Shown one piece after another: positions 8,206 to 15,657 of a DNA stretch of 64,000 nucleotides (position 1 is its first letter; each line of letters opens with the position of its first letter). Position numbers and translations under genes: made by a program. Under the pieces are notes generated by a model, which saw nothing but the letters and a program-made list of their open reading frames with translations, made no database searches and was not told the DNA's origin. The stretch is from assembly GCF_042944905.1 (NCBI RefSeq), contig NZ_CP168496.1:1116001-1180000 (forward strand), written 5' to 3'. The stretch is from Psychrobacillus sp042944905 (GTDB lineage Bacteria > Bacillota > Bacilli > Bacillales_A > Planococcaceae).

Positions 8206-8604
8206 GTGAATTCTTTCAATGACCCTTTACTTTATATAAAAGGCCCACCTGTTTTTCATCTATATCCAATACGATCTATCATACAGATGGAAACAGAAAT
8301 GGAAGTAACGATGGATGTACCAAAGGAAGTGCAAGACGAAAGTACATCGATATATGAAATACGTACGAGTATGTCCAAGAAAACTCTTGCAATTTTAGAA
8401 AAATTGACGTTTCTAGCAAAACCTTTTCAGCGAAGAGCATATCGTCCACTTGTTTTTCATGTGGCAGGTGGCGTATATCTTCAAGGAGAAGTAGAGAAAG
8501 TGGATGATGAGTTTGTCACTTTTTTGGTGGGATCTGATGAAACCATTACGTACCCGGTAGATCAAGTGGAAAAAATAGTTTGGCGTGGAACCGAAATGAA
8601 GTGA
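8206..8604 (+). CDS. Probable spore coat protein, CotO-like
   Basis: Protein of 132 residues with an N-terminal PLLYIKGPP segment and a C-terminal strand-rich region (about residues 75-130) ending in YPVDQVEKIVW. This resembles the CotO family; the resemblance is moderate. Context supports it: in B. subtilis cotO is next to cotZ, and here the next gene is CotZ-like, with a sigma-K-type promoter directly upstream. CotO helps assemble the coat crust. The GTG at 8206 suits AAAAAGGA; the GTG at 8200 is too close to it. A terminator follows directly. Confidence 0.6.
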   Translation: MNSFNDPLLYIKGPPVFHLYPIRSIIQMETEMEVTMDVPKEVQDESTSIYEIRTSMSKKTLAILEKLTFLAKPFQRRAYRPLVFHVAGGVYLQGEVEKVDDEFVTFLVGSDETITYPVDQVEKIVWRGTEMK

Positions 8605-8608
8605 ATCT

Positions 8609-8638
8609 AAAAAACTATCCTGAGGATAGTTTTTTTAT
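8609..8638 (+). terminator. Terminator of the CotO-like gene
   Basis: AAAACTATCC TGA GGATAGTTTT is a perfect inverted repeat followed by T residues, a few bases after the stop codon. Confidence 0.85.
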
Positions 8639-8751
8639 TTTTCACATAAGTACGGCACTTTTACTCAGTAACCATCCTAATTATAATTACCTTTTAACAC
8701 ATATTTCCTATGTAAGCATATTTGGAGCACTATCTTTTAAATGAATGCAAA

Positions 8752-8780
8752 GTAAAACCGTCCGGGACATTCCCGAACGG
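8752..8780 (-). terminator. Terminator of the CotZ-like gene
   Basis: CCGTCCGGGA CAT TCCCGAACGG forms a GC-rich stem. On the minus strand it is followed by TTTTACTTT, about 25 bases beyond the coat gene stop. Confidence 0.8.
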
Positions 8781-8803
8781 AGTAGACACTGCAGGGGAAA
8801 CGA

Positions 8804-9322
8804 TTAGTCACATACATCTAAAAATACGTCTGCTACACATTCAATTGCACAGAAACAGTTAAGGTCGACAGTGATACAGCTACCTGTTAATTCAAAATTT
8901 CGTACTTCGCAAAGTTTTCTTAAATTTAATTTAGTTCCATCGACATTCAATAAATCGACTTCACGTCTTTCACTATTCAGTGGTTCAAGAACACGTAGAG
9001 TTGCACAGCAACTATCAAAAATATCCTCTACTCGGAAAAAGACTGAAATACAATCGTGATCACAAATATCTCTGTCGCGGAAAAACGCTTTAAAAGGAGT
9101 ACCATCTTCAGTTAAAAGCATAAAAACACGGGTGTCTGCTTGGTGACGACGAGCAGGGCTAACAAGACCTCCAAGAGGCTCTAAAAAACAATTTGTTGGA
9201 CAAAAATCACAATCATTTGAAACTGCTTGGTCTTGAATATCTTTAATTGCACGGACTACATCGCAAACACAGCGACGATTTCCTTTTACTTCTGTCACGT
9301 CTTCAATTCTTCCACATCCCAT
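8804..9322 (-). CDS. cotZ: Cysteine-rich spore outer coat/exosporium protein, CotY/CotZ family
   Basis: Structural protein of the spore crust or exosporium. It has 172 residues with 16 cysteines, including CDFCPTNC near the N-terminus, a CC pair and NCFC near the C-terminus. These are the disulfide-forming clusters that let CotY/CotZ proteins form ordered two-dimensional arrays. Only one member of the family is present here, whereas B. subtilis has adjacent cotY and cotZ, so paralogue assignment is uncertain. The start has a strong AGGAGGTGA site. A sigma-K-type promoter lies upstream and a terminator downstream, so the gene is probably monocistronic. Confidence 0.85.
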   Translation of the reverse strand: MGCGRIEDVTEVKGNRRCVCDVVRAIKDIQDQAVSNDCDFCPTNCFLEPLGGLVSPARRHQADTRVFMLLTEDGTPFKAFFRDRDICDHDCISVFFRVEDIFDSCCATLRVLEPLNSERREVDLLNVDGTKLNLRKLCEVRNFELTGSCITVDLNCFCAIECVADVFLDVCD

Positions 9323-9350
9323 TAATTTTCACCTCCTCTTTCTCTCTTTC

Positions 9351-9378
9351 TACTTTATGTAGCTTCTTCAATAAGGTA
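9351..9378 (-). promoter_or_regulatory. Sigma-K-type promoter of the CotZ-like gene
   Basis: On the minus strand CATAAAGTA (9351-9359) matches the -10 consensus CATANNNTA. TACC (9375-9378) supplies the AC core of the -35, 15 bases upstream. The same -10 sequence occurs at the CotO-like gene. Confidence 0.6.
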
Positions 9379-9402
9379 AGGGCAAATATCTCAATTGTTC
9401 TC

Positions 9403-9431
9403 GTATATTTCAATTTCCGTTGCTCATACTA
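9403..9431 (+). promoter_or_regulatory. Sigma-G-type promoter of the yhcN-like/spoVA operon
   Basis: GTATA (9403-9407) fits the -35 consensus GHATR and CATACTA (9425-9431) fits the -10 consensus CATWHTA, with a 17-base spacer. This predicts forespore expression, as known for spoVA genes. The predicted transcript would start at or next to the Shine-Dalgarno site, giving a very short leader. Confidence 0.6.
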
Positions 9432-9454
9432 ACTCGAAAAGGAGCAATTATCCC

Positions 9455-9847
9455 ATGAGAAAAGTTGTTTTGTTCTTCATTTCAGTTCTTCTGTTAACTG
9501 CCTGTTCAAATAATGTTAAACAAGAAATATATCCCAGTAACGATGTACCCGAAATTGAACATGTTTTAGATGGGAACAAGTCTATCATTGGGTACAAAAG
9601 TGTTGCGGGTGAAAATGACATCATAGTGGCAATCGATATACGAAGAATGAGTAGATTTAAGACAGAAAAAATTGAAAAAAAAATAAAGAAGCAACTAGAA
9701 GAAAAATTTCCAGATAAAGATGTTCTTGTTACAGGTGATTTAAAAATTAAATGGGAAATTGAAAAAATCATAAAAGAGCGTATGCAAACAGATAAACTAA
9801 AAAAATCAATCGATCAAATAAAATCATTATCAAAGGAAGCGACTTAA
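9455..9847 (+). CDS. YhcN/YlaJ-family sporulation lipoprotein
   Basis: Predicted lipoprotein of 130 residues. The signal peptide MRKVVLFFISVLLLTAC ends in a lipobox with the lipidated Cys at residue 17. The rest is a small alpha/beta domain with IIVAIDIRRMSRFKTEKIEKK and VLVTGDLKIKWEIEKI blocks, typical of YhcN/YlaJ proteins found in forespore membranes. I take ATG 9455 as start since AAAAGGAGC precedes it and the signal peptide begins there. Its TAA overlaps the spoVAC ATG, which links it to germination and DPA handling. Its exact role is unknown. Confidence 0.8.
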   Translation: MRKVVLFFISVLLLTACSNNVKQEIYPSNDVPEIEHVLDGNKSIIGYKSVAGENDIIVAIDIRRMSRFKTEKIEKKIKKQLEEKFPDKDVLVTGDLKIKWEIEKIIKERMQTDKLKKSIDQIKSLSKEAT

Positions 9848-10302
9848 TGGATCAAAAACAATTCGAGAAAATTGTCGATAACCAAACACCCAAAGCTCCA
9901 CTGTTTGTAAACATATTGAAAGCTTTTCTTGTGGGAGGAATAATTTGTACAATTGGACAACTAATTACTTTATTTTATATACGTTTTTTTCCATTTACCG
10001 AACGTACAGCTGCAAATCCTACTGTTGCGACAATGGTATTCATTGCGATGATATTAACTGGTACTGGATTATATAAGAAAATTTCTCAATTTGGTGGTGC
10101 AGGGTCGGCTGTACCTGTAACTGGATTCGGCAATGCGGTCATCTCTGCTTCCATTGAACATAAGTCGGAAGGATACGTATTAGGAATTGGAGGAAATATG
10201 TTCAAGCTAGCGGGTTCTGTCATTGTTTTTGGTGTACTTTCTGCTTTTTTTGTTGCATTAATTAAAACAATTTTAGTGAAAATGGGAGTGATCTCATGGT
10301 AA
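9847..10302 (+). CDS. spoVAC: Stage V sporulation protein AC
   Basis: Inner spore membrane protein that acts in dipicolinic acid (Ca-DPA) movement during sporulation and germination; in B. subtilis SpoVAC behaves as a mechanosensitive channel. It has 151 residues with four or five hydrophobic segments, the first at about 19-50. The family block QFGGAGSAVPVTGFGNAVISAS is readable in the middle, followed by GGNMFKLAGSVIVFG. The start overlaps the lipoprotein stop and the end overlaps the spoVAD start. Confidence 0.95.
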   Translation: MDQKQFEKIVDNQTPKAPLFVNILKAFLVGGIICTIGQLITLFYIRFFPFTERTAANPTVATMVFIAMILTGTGLYKKISQFGGAGSAVPVTGFGNAVISASIEHKSEGYVLGIGGNMFKLAGSVIVFGVLSAFFVALIKTILVKMGVISW

Positions 10303-11303
10303 ATACTGCTGGAACTATACAATTTAAGGGGAATCCAAGTATTGCTAGCACAGCTGTTATTGTTGGTCCAATGGAAAAAGATAGCCCATTTGCCGAATCG
10401 TTTGATGAAGTTTTACCATTAGAGAATGAAAAAGATGAGACATTTGAACAAGGAAATAGTAGGTTTATTGAAAAAGCTTGTGCTTTAGCAGTTCGCAAAG
10501 GTAATGAGCAAATGGAAAACATTGATGTATTTATCGGAGGAGATTTGATAAATCAACTTTCTCCTACTAATTTTGCAGCAAGACAATTGGCTATTCCTTT
10601 TTTAGGAGTATTTTCTGCTTGTGCAAGTTCTATGGAATCGGTTATTATCGGAAGCCTTTTAATAGAATCAGGCAATGCGTCATCTATTTTAGCCGGAGCT
10701 TCTAGTCATCATCCAGCAGTAGAAAGACAGTTTAGATATCCACTTGAATATGGCTCTCAAAAACCAGGAACTGCGCAATGGACCGTAACTGCTGCAGGTT
10801 TTGCTTTATTGCAAAAACAAGCAAAAAACGCACCTATTATTACACATGCAACAATTGGAAGAGTAGTGGATGGAGGCCAAACAAATCCATTACATATGGG
10901 TGCTGCCATGGCACCAGCTGCAAGAGATACGATCGAAAGACATTTAATGAATACTAACAGTAGGATGGCAGATTATGATGTTATTATGACAGGTGATCTA
11001 GGAAAAATTGGGTTGTCAATTTTAAGAGAAATGTTTCAAGATGAAAATAGTGGAGTAATTTTACAAGATGCTGGAGCTCAATTTTATGGAGAAAACACTT
11101 TTTTTAATTCTGGAGCAAGTGGTGCAGGATGTTCCGCTGCAGTTTTTTTTAGTCATATGTATAAACAATTAAAAAATGGTGTATATAACCGCGTATTACT
11201 CGTAGCAACTGGCGCACTATTATCACCATTGACTTTTCAACAAGGAGAAACAATTCCTTGTATTGCTCATGCCATTGAATGCCGTATGGAAAAGAGAGGA
11301 TAA
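10296..11303 (+). CDS. spoVAD: Stage V sporulation protein AD
   Basis: Thiolase-fold, soluble protein that in B. subtilis binds DPA and associates with the SpoVA membrane channel. It has 335 residues, the usual length. The thiolase-like nucleophile-region motif SACASSMES (C109) is present, followed by GASSHHPAVERQFRYPLEYG and a glycine-rich C-terminal block with GASGAGCSAAVFFSHMY. The ATG at 10296 overlaps the end of spoVAC, and the stop abuts the Shine-Dalgarno site of spoVAE. Confidence 0.95.
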   Translation: MVNTAGTIQFKGNPSIASTAVIVGPMEKDSPFAESFDEVLPLENEKDETFEQGNSRFIEKACALAVRKGNEQMENIDVFIGGDLINQLSPTNFAARQLAIPFLGVFSACASSMESVIIGSLLIESGNASSILAGASSHHPAVERQFRYPLEYGSQKPGTAQWTVTAAGFALLQKQAKNAPIITHATIGRVVDGGQTNPLHMGAAMAPAARDTIERHLMNTNSRMADYDVIMTGDLGKIGLSILREMFQDENSGVILQDAGAQFYGENTFFNSGASGAGCSAAVFFSHMYKQLKNGVYNRVLLVATGALLSPLTFQQGETIPCIAHAIECRMEKRG

Positions 11304-11304
11304 T

Positions 11305-11670
11305 ATGATTTCTTCATTAATTACTTCATTTATTGTTGGTGGTCTTATCTGTGTTGTAGGGCAAATATTGATGGATGCATTCAAGCTCACACCAGCGCAT
11401 ACATTATGTATATTAGTTGTTAGTGGTTCCATTTTAGCTGGGGTAGGATTATATGAGCGTTTAATCGATTTTGCAGGTGCAGGTGCAACGATCCCTATTA
11501 CATCATTTGGAAATGCATTAACGCAAGGAGCATTAGTGGAAGCTGAAAAACATGGTCTTATAGGAGTTTTAACGGGAATGTTCGAAGTCACAAGCTCGGG
11601 TATTAGTTCAGCTATATTGTTTGGTGTAATTGGAGCATTTATATTTCAGAAACGGAATACTACTTATTAG
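11305..11670 (+). CDS. spoVAE: Stage V sporulation protein AE (AEb type)
   Basis: Small polytopic membrane protein of 121 residues with the SpoVAC-like block FAGAGATIPITSFGNALTQGA, partner of SpoVAC and SpoVAD in the DPA channel. I start it at ATG 11305, one base after the spoVAD stop, because GAGAGGA precedes it and the membrane segment MISSLITSFIVGG begins there; the longer frame from 11263 would add residues encoded within spoVAD. No spoVAA, AB, AEa or AF follows, so this is a compact lipoprotein-AC-AD-AEb operon. Confidence 0.93.
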   Translation: MISSLITSFIVGGLICVVGQILMDAFKLTPAHTLCILVVSGSILAGVGLYERLIDFAGAGATIPITSFGNALTQGALVEAEKHGLIGVLTGMFEVTSSGISSAILFGVIGAFIFQKRNTTY

Positions 11671-11737
11671 TTGAAACGCCCTTTTTTCTAACTCGACTTT
11701 GCATACTATAAGTCGAAGAGGAGAGGAGGGAAGAATT

Positions 11738-11875
11738 ATGTATGGCTACTGTGGTGGAGGATATCCAAGTTACGGTGGAGGCTGTAGTTGCGGCTACGGA
11801 GGAAATCGAAGCTTTGTATTGATTGTCGTACTGTTCATTCTATTAATCATTGTTGGTAGAAGCTTTCTCCCTTAA
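11738..11875 (+). CDS. yjcZ: YjcZ-family sporulation protein (45 aa)
   Basis: Very small protein of 45 residues. A Gly/Tyr/Cys-rich head (MYGYCGGGYPSYGGGCSCGYGG in outline) precedes one hydrophobic helix (FVLIVVLFILLIIVG) near the C-terminus. This is the typical YjcZ/YtrI-like small spore protein layout. A strong GGAGAGGAGGG site lies 7 bases before the ATG. CATACTATA at 11702-11710 resembles a mother-cell -10 box, but I find no matching -35. Function is unknown in the family. Confidence 0.85.
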   Translation: MYGYCGGGYPSYGGGCSCGYGGNRSFVLIVVLFILLIIVGRSFLP

Positions 11876-11909
11876 TACAAAGATAATCAAAATGTGAGGG
11901 GGAAAATAT

Positions 11910-12155
11910 GTGCAAAATTCATTTTTTAAAGCAATCGAAAATAAAACAGGTGTTTCAATGGAAGAACTTTTTACGCTAGCCAATGCCATCTCATATGCTG
12001 ATTTTACAGATGAAGATCAAGTTCGTAAAGTCGTACGCAAAGTTGGCAATTTAGCAAAGAAACCTGTATCTCAAGAGTTAGAAGATCAACTTACAAAGTC
12101 CATTTTACAAAGTGGTGGAAAGTTAAGCCTATCTGACATTGAAAAAATGTTGTAG
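11910..12155 (+). CDS. spoVIF: Stage VI sporulation protein F (SpoVIF, YjcC)
   Basis: Coat-assembly regulator of 81 residues. In B. subtilis SpoVIF acts with GerE late in the mother cell and is needed for proper coat assembly. The family pattern is evident: FFKAIENKTGVSMEELFTLAN, RKVVRKVGNLAKKPVS and the closing LSDIEKML. There are no membrane segments. The start is GTG at 11910 after GAGGGGG; an overlapping ATG at 11908 is out of frame. It lies 34 bases after yjcZ, so the two may be cotranscribed. Confidence 0.88.
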   Translation: MQNSFFKAIENKTGVSMEELFTLANAISYADFTDEDQVRKVVRKVGNLAKKPVSQELEDQLTKSILQSGGKLSLSDIEKML

Positions 12156-12226
12156 TTTGAATATTTGAAAAGTCATAGGTTTAATGAGATAAAGGATAGG
12201 GTATATAGTAATAGGGGGTGGAGAAG

Positions 12227-12532
12227 ATGGGATACAATTTGCCAATTCAACCAATACAGTCCCAAATTTACGCGAATCGTTTGTTAATGGATCGTTATAA
12301 TTTTGCTTTTATAAGTACTATTCATGGTATTCGAATGAAATCAATATTTGATGAGAGACTTGAGGAGGAAGGTCGGAAACTTGAAGAGAAAGAAGAAAAG
12401 CAACAATTAGACGATGAAAACCCATCGACCCTACCACTGTTTAAAAGCTTTATCCAACCTAATCCAGTAAATTTATCGCCTAAAATAGCAGAAATTAATG
12501 GTAAAGGAAATCGTATAAATATTTATATTTAG
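12227..12532 (+). CDS. Hypothetical protein in the spore block
   Basis: Protein of 101 residues that I do not recognise. It has an N-terminal NLPIQPIQSQIYANRL segment, a central Glu/Lys-rich helix (about residues 43-65) and a Pro/Asn-rich end. No signal peptide or membrane helix is visible. I start it at ATG 12227, eight bases after AGGGGGTG; the GTG at 12218 overlaps that site. Position between spoVIF and coat genes suggests a spore role, but this is context only. Confidence 0.65.
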   Translation: MGYNLPIQPIQSQIYANRLLMDRYNFAFISTIHGIRMKSIFDERLEEEGRKLEEKEEKQQLDDENPSTLPLFKSFIQPNPVNLSPKIAEINGKGNRINIYI

Positions 12533-12580
12533 AGAAGGAATTTTGATTTTTGATAAAACTTTATACTTTCAATAGTAAAT

Positions 12581-12613
12581 AAAAAATGCCGATGGTTACA
12601 TCGGTATTTTTTA
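12581..12613 (+). terminator. Terminator after the hypothetical spore gene
   Basis: AAAATGCCGATG GTTA CATCGGTATTTT with A and T runs on either side; it would work in both directions. Confidence 0.8.
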
Positions 12614-12674
12614 TTGCAAAAAAATTTGTTCCATCATTTGTTAGGTAAAATAATGGAACATAAAAGTAAATAAA

Positions 12675-12708
12675 GGCCCAACAGCATTTGTTACATGCTT
12701 GTTGGACC
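12675..12708 (-). terminator. Terminator of the Lys/Asp-rich gene
   Basis: GGCCCAACAGCAT and ATGCTTGTTGGACC form a long stem. On the minus strand it is followed by TTTATTTACTTTTA. It lies about 20 bases beyond the stop of the minus-strand gene. Confidence 0.7.
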
Positions 12709-12724
12709 ATTGTTAACTAATACA

Positions 12725-13147
12725 TTAACTACGACCTTTTTTCTTTTCAGAAGAATCTTTTTTATGTCCAATCTTTTTTTTGACCTCTTTATTTTTTTTA
12801 CGACTGTCCGCTTCCTTGTTAGTATCATCATCTACTATTTTATCCGTAATTTCTTTTTTGTCGTGGTGGCTGTCTGCATCTTTTTTGTGATCACCCTTTT
12901 TTGCATCATCCACTTTCTCATCCTCTATTTTGCGACCGCCTTCTTTTTTATCACTGCCATCCGTTTCCCTTTTTTGTGGGGGTTCTTTTTTGTCCCCAAT
13001 GTCTTTTTTAAGTTCCACTTCTTGATCAGTTGAGGAAGTAGGATTGTTCGTTTTTTTTCCTAAATCTTTATGCCCGTGTCGCTTTTTTTCTTTTGGTGTT
13101 CCTTCCGTCAATTGGTGATCCATTTCATTCTTTTTTTCTTCTGTCAA
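12725..13147 (-). CDS. Lys/Asp/Glu-rich low-complexity protein
   Basis: Predicted 140-residue protein composed mostly of Lys, Asp, Glu, His and Ser, without hydrophobic stretches, so presumably disordered. No family is recognisable. The terminator on its own strand and the regular codon frame support a gene, but the start is unclear: TTG 13147 lies only two or three bases after GAAAGG, and the ATG 24 bases in has no good Shine-Dalgarno site. Its place between spore genes and CotB-like genes makes a charged coat-associated protein possible. The Phe-rich frame on the other strand is a shadow. Confidence 0.5.
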   Translation of the reverse strand: MTEEKKNEMDHQLTEGTPKEKKRHGHKDLGKKTNNPTSSTDQEVELKKDIGDKKEPPQKRETDGSDKKEGGRKIEDEKVDDAKKGDHKKDADSHHDKKEITDKIVDDDTNKEADSRKKNKEVKKKIGHKKDSSEKKKGRS

Positions 13148-13399
13148 AACCTTTCACTACTTTCTATAATGTAATGTCACTATTACAGACTATGTGAAAT
13201 AGAGTTATTCTGTTCGCAATTATGTTATTTTCTTTCGAAATCAACTGAATATTTTATAGCGAGCTAAAGATTTTATTTAAGTAAGGTATTACAACCTCAG
13301 AGAGCTTGAACAATTATCCAGAAATGGGCGTTTAACCAATGCTTTACCATTCCAGGATACATATAAATATTAAGATACTATAAAAGGGGGTTAGAAAAA

Positions 13400-13894
13400 G
13401 TGAATAAGAAGATGATACTTTCTCTAGTTGATAGAGTTATTAAAGTAGATAGAGGTGGTCCTGAATCCCGTGTTGGGATGCTTTTATCAGCAGCGGATGA
13501 CCACTTTACATTGCTAACAGAAGACGATGGAATTGTTTTTTATAATACACAGCATATCAAGAGCTTGACGTATAATACAAAAAATCAAGTGGAATTTGGT
13601 ATTAAAATTCCAGAAAGATTTGAATTCATAAAAGCGGATGACTTCAGAGGAATTTTGGAAAAATTAACACTACGTTGGGTAAAAATTAACCGAGGTGGTC
13701 CAGAAACACTAGAAGGAGTAATGGATGTTGTTACAGATGATTTTGTGACAATTGTAGCAAATGAAGAAATAATTCGAGTTTCTTTGTTTCACATTCGAAA
13801 CATTAGCTATGGTGTAAAACTAGAAAAAACGAAAGAAACTGAAAATAAAAAATCTGATGACAAAGATAATAAGGAAAAAGAAAACAAAAAGTAA
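13400..13894 (+). CDS. cotB: CotB-family spore coat protein
   Basis: Spore outer-coat protein resembling the N-terminal domains of B. subtilis CotB. Two repeats each carry the family's RGGPES/RGGPE motif: VIKVDRGGPESRVGML (about residues 13-28) and WVKINRGGPETLEGVM (about 94-109). Each is followed by a short beta unit ending in FHIRNISYG-type sequence. The C-terminal 25 residues are Lys/Glu/Asp-rich and hydrophilic; the long Ser-rich tail of B. subtilis CotB is absent. The GTG start follows AAAGGGGG at good distance. It heads a series of three related genes. Confidence 0.85.
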   Translation: MNKKMILSLVDRVIKVDRGGPESRVGMLLSAADDHFTLLTEDDGIVFYNTQHIKSLTYNTKNQVEFGIKIPERFEFIKADDFRGILEKLTLRWVKINRGGPETLEGVMDVVTDDFVTIVANEEIIRVSLFHIRNISYGVKLEKTKETENKKSDDKDNKEKENKK

Positions 13895-13936
13895 AAGGAA
13901 ATAATTGACCTAACAAACTGAATAGTTGAAGGAGGC

Positions 13937-13969
13937 ATTCGTCGCTTTTATATAAATGGAGCGACGAAT
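13937..13969 (+). other. Hairpin between the first two CotB-like genes
   Basis: ATTCGTCGC pairs perfectly with GCGACGAAT around a 15-base AT-rich loop. No T run follows, and GGAGG sequences flank it on both sides. It could be a processing or stability element in a shared transcript rather than a terminator. Confidence 0.45.
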
Positions 13970-13993
13970 ATTCTAGGAAGGAGGCTCCAAAAA

Positions 13994-15637
13994 TTGCTAG
14001 ATGAAAACTTAAAGAAAGTATTATATGAACATAAAAAAATGAAAATCGGTATGTACCTAAATGACAATCAATTTATAGAAGGAATTTTGTTGGATGTTAA
14101 ACAGGATCACCTTGTTATGGAAGCAAAAAAGAAAATAGTATATTTTGCAATGCATTCTATTCATGCTCTTTCTATAAATGCCAAAGACTTTTATAAAACG
14201 ACCAAACTTTGTTCTTATCTTGACAAAAATGATTTAACAGAAATATTAATTGCCTTAAGATACAATTGGGTCACCATTAATAGTTTAAGTAAATTTGCAT
14301 TGAATGGTGTTCTAACTAGCATATTACAGGATCACATTGTGTTAATTAATAAAAAGGAACTACTCTATATCCCAAAACCATATATATCCAATATTTACAG
14401 TGAGTTATCTACCGCAGATATGACCTTTTTAAATAACCAAGAGCAACTAAATCTCCAAGAGTTATATAAATCAAATATAAACAAAGGATTATTAGAAATA
14501 AAAGAGCCCAATGCGGAAAGCAGTCAAGAAAATGCGATACAAGAAAATGGTATTCTTCAGAATGAGAAGGTAACCGAACAGTCCAACTTCGGTAAGCTGG
14601 GGGAAATACAAGCTTATCCGTTAGAGAAGGTTATTGAAGATGGTTATTTAGAAACAAGAAATAACATCGAATTAGTTAATAGTTCACAAATTACTATGAT
14701 ACCCTTAGAGTTAAATCAAAACCCCGATAGCATAAAAGACCTCACGTTACTAGAAAAAAAAGAAGAAACAACTGAACCCCAAAATTTCTCTCAGGAAATG
14801 GAAACAGGATACAGCAATGGAGCGGAGAATATTGTGCCAACTCTAATTTTAGAAGGTCCGAATGACAAAATCCAGGAAGTTGGAAATAGTAAAAATAAAC
14901 GTTTAAAGCTCTATCTAAAGTCCAAAATTAAAATGAAATCAAAATTACCTCAACAAAACACTTTAGAGAAAGTTGAAAAGAGCATAGTAAAAATTGATAG
15001 TATGGAAAATTTAGACATTTTAAAGGAGAAGCAATCAATACGAACGAATACCCCCTTAGAGCAGAGCCACAAAAAAACACTATTAACTGCATGGAGTGCT
15101 TTAAATAGTGATCAATCTACAATTACTATTCCCAAAAAATCCAAAACCAAATACAATTATCTAAATCACAATCAAATATCAAATAAACTAGTTCAATCTG
15201 AAAATGTTCATACATTATCTCCTAACAGTACCATAACTGATGAACAGATTAATAAGGAAGAATTTGAGGCTTTGGATGTAAAAAACATTCAGATTGAAAA
15301 AAAAAACTTTCCTGAACTTATAAAACCATTAAGTCCAAAAGAAGAGAAAATAATGTTAGAGAAACAGTATTTTGCATTAATGAATTATGCTGCAAAAAAA
15401 GTTCAAAAATCAATTAGGTTGGAACAGCAACCTGTACTAAGTAATTCTTTTAGCAATCCAGAGTTAAAAAAAATTAATAATAATATAGAACTTAGTGAGC
15501 AATCTAAATTACTAGAAACATACACAATGCGTCATTCAACAAAACAAAAAGTAGAAGATGAATTGATGGAAAAACAGTACTATTTTTTAATGAAGCATGC
15601 GGCAAAGATGTATCATCAAGTAAGAGACCAACAATAG
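13994..15637 (+). CDS. CotB-like coat protein with long hydrophilic tail
   Basis: Protein of 547 residues. Residues 1-135 hold two CotB-type units (IGMYLNDNQFIEGILLDV and YNWVTINSLSKFALNGVL) each ending in an IxSI/ISNI strand, but the RGGPE motif of the first gene is lost. Residues about 150-547 form a polar, Asn/Gln/Lys/Glu-rich tail that I cannot assign. The tail ends with two copies of an E-KQYxxLMxxAAK motif (near residues 456-470 and 524-540). The start is TTG 13994 after AAGGAGG. It appears to be a lineage-specific coat component; function is inferred from domain and neighbours. Confidence 0.65.
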   Translation: MLDENLKKVLYEHKKMKIGMYLNDNQFIEGILLDVKQDHLVMEAKKKIVYFAMHSIHALSINAKDFYKTTKLCSYLDKNDLTEILIALRYNWVTINSLSKFALNGVLTSILQDHIVLINKKELLYIPKPYISNIYSELSTADMTFLNNQEQLNLQELYKSNINKGLLEIKEPNAESSQENAIQENGILQNEKVTEQSNFGKLGEIQAYPLEKVIEDGYLETRNNIELVNSSQITMIPLELNQNPDSIKDLTLLEKKEETTEPQNFSQEMETGYSNGAENIVPTLILEGPNDKIQEVGNSKNKRLKLYLKSKIKMKSKLPQQNTLEKVEKSIVKIDSMENLDILKEKQSIRTNTPLEQSHKKTLLTAWSALNSDQSTITIPKKSKTKYNYLNHNQISNKLVQSENVHTLSPNSTITDEQINKEEFEALDVKNIQIEKKNFPELIKPLSPKEEKIMLEKQYFALMNYAAKKVQKSIRLEQQPVLSNSFSNPELKKINNNIELSEQSKLLETYTMRHSTKQKVEDELMEKQYYFLMKHAAKMYHQVRDQQ

Positions 15638-15657
15638 AAATGTAAGGAGATGTGACC

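Noticed and set aside
11702..11710. CATACTATA before yjcZ as a sigma-K promoter
   Set aside because: The -10 matches, but no AC-containing -35 lies at 15-17 bases, so I did not list it as a promoter.
12695..13033. Phe-rich open frame opposite the charged protein
   Set aside because: Its Phe-rich composition is what the antisense of Lys/Glu codons produces; it has no Shine-Dalgarno site.
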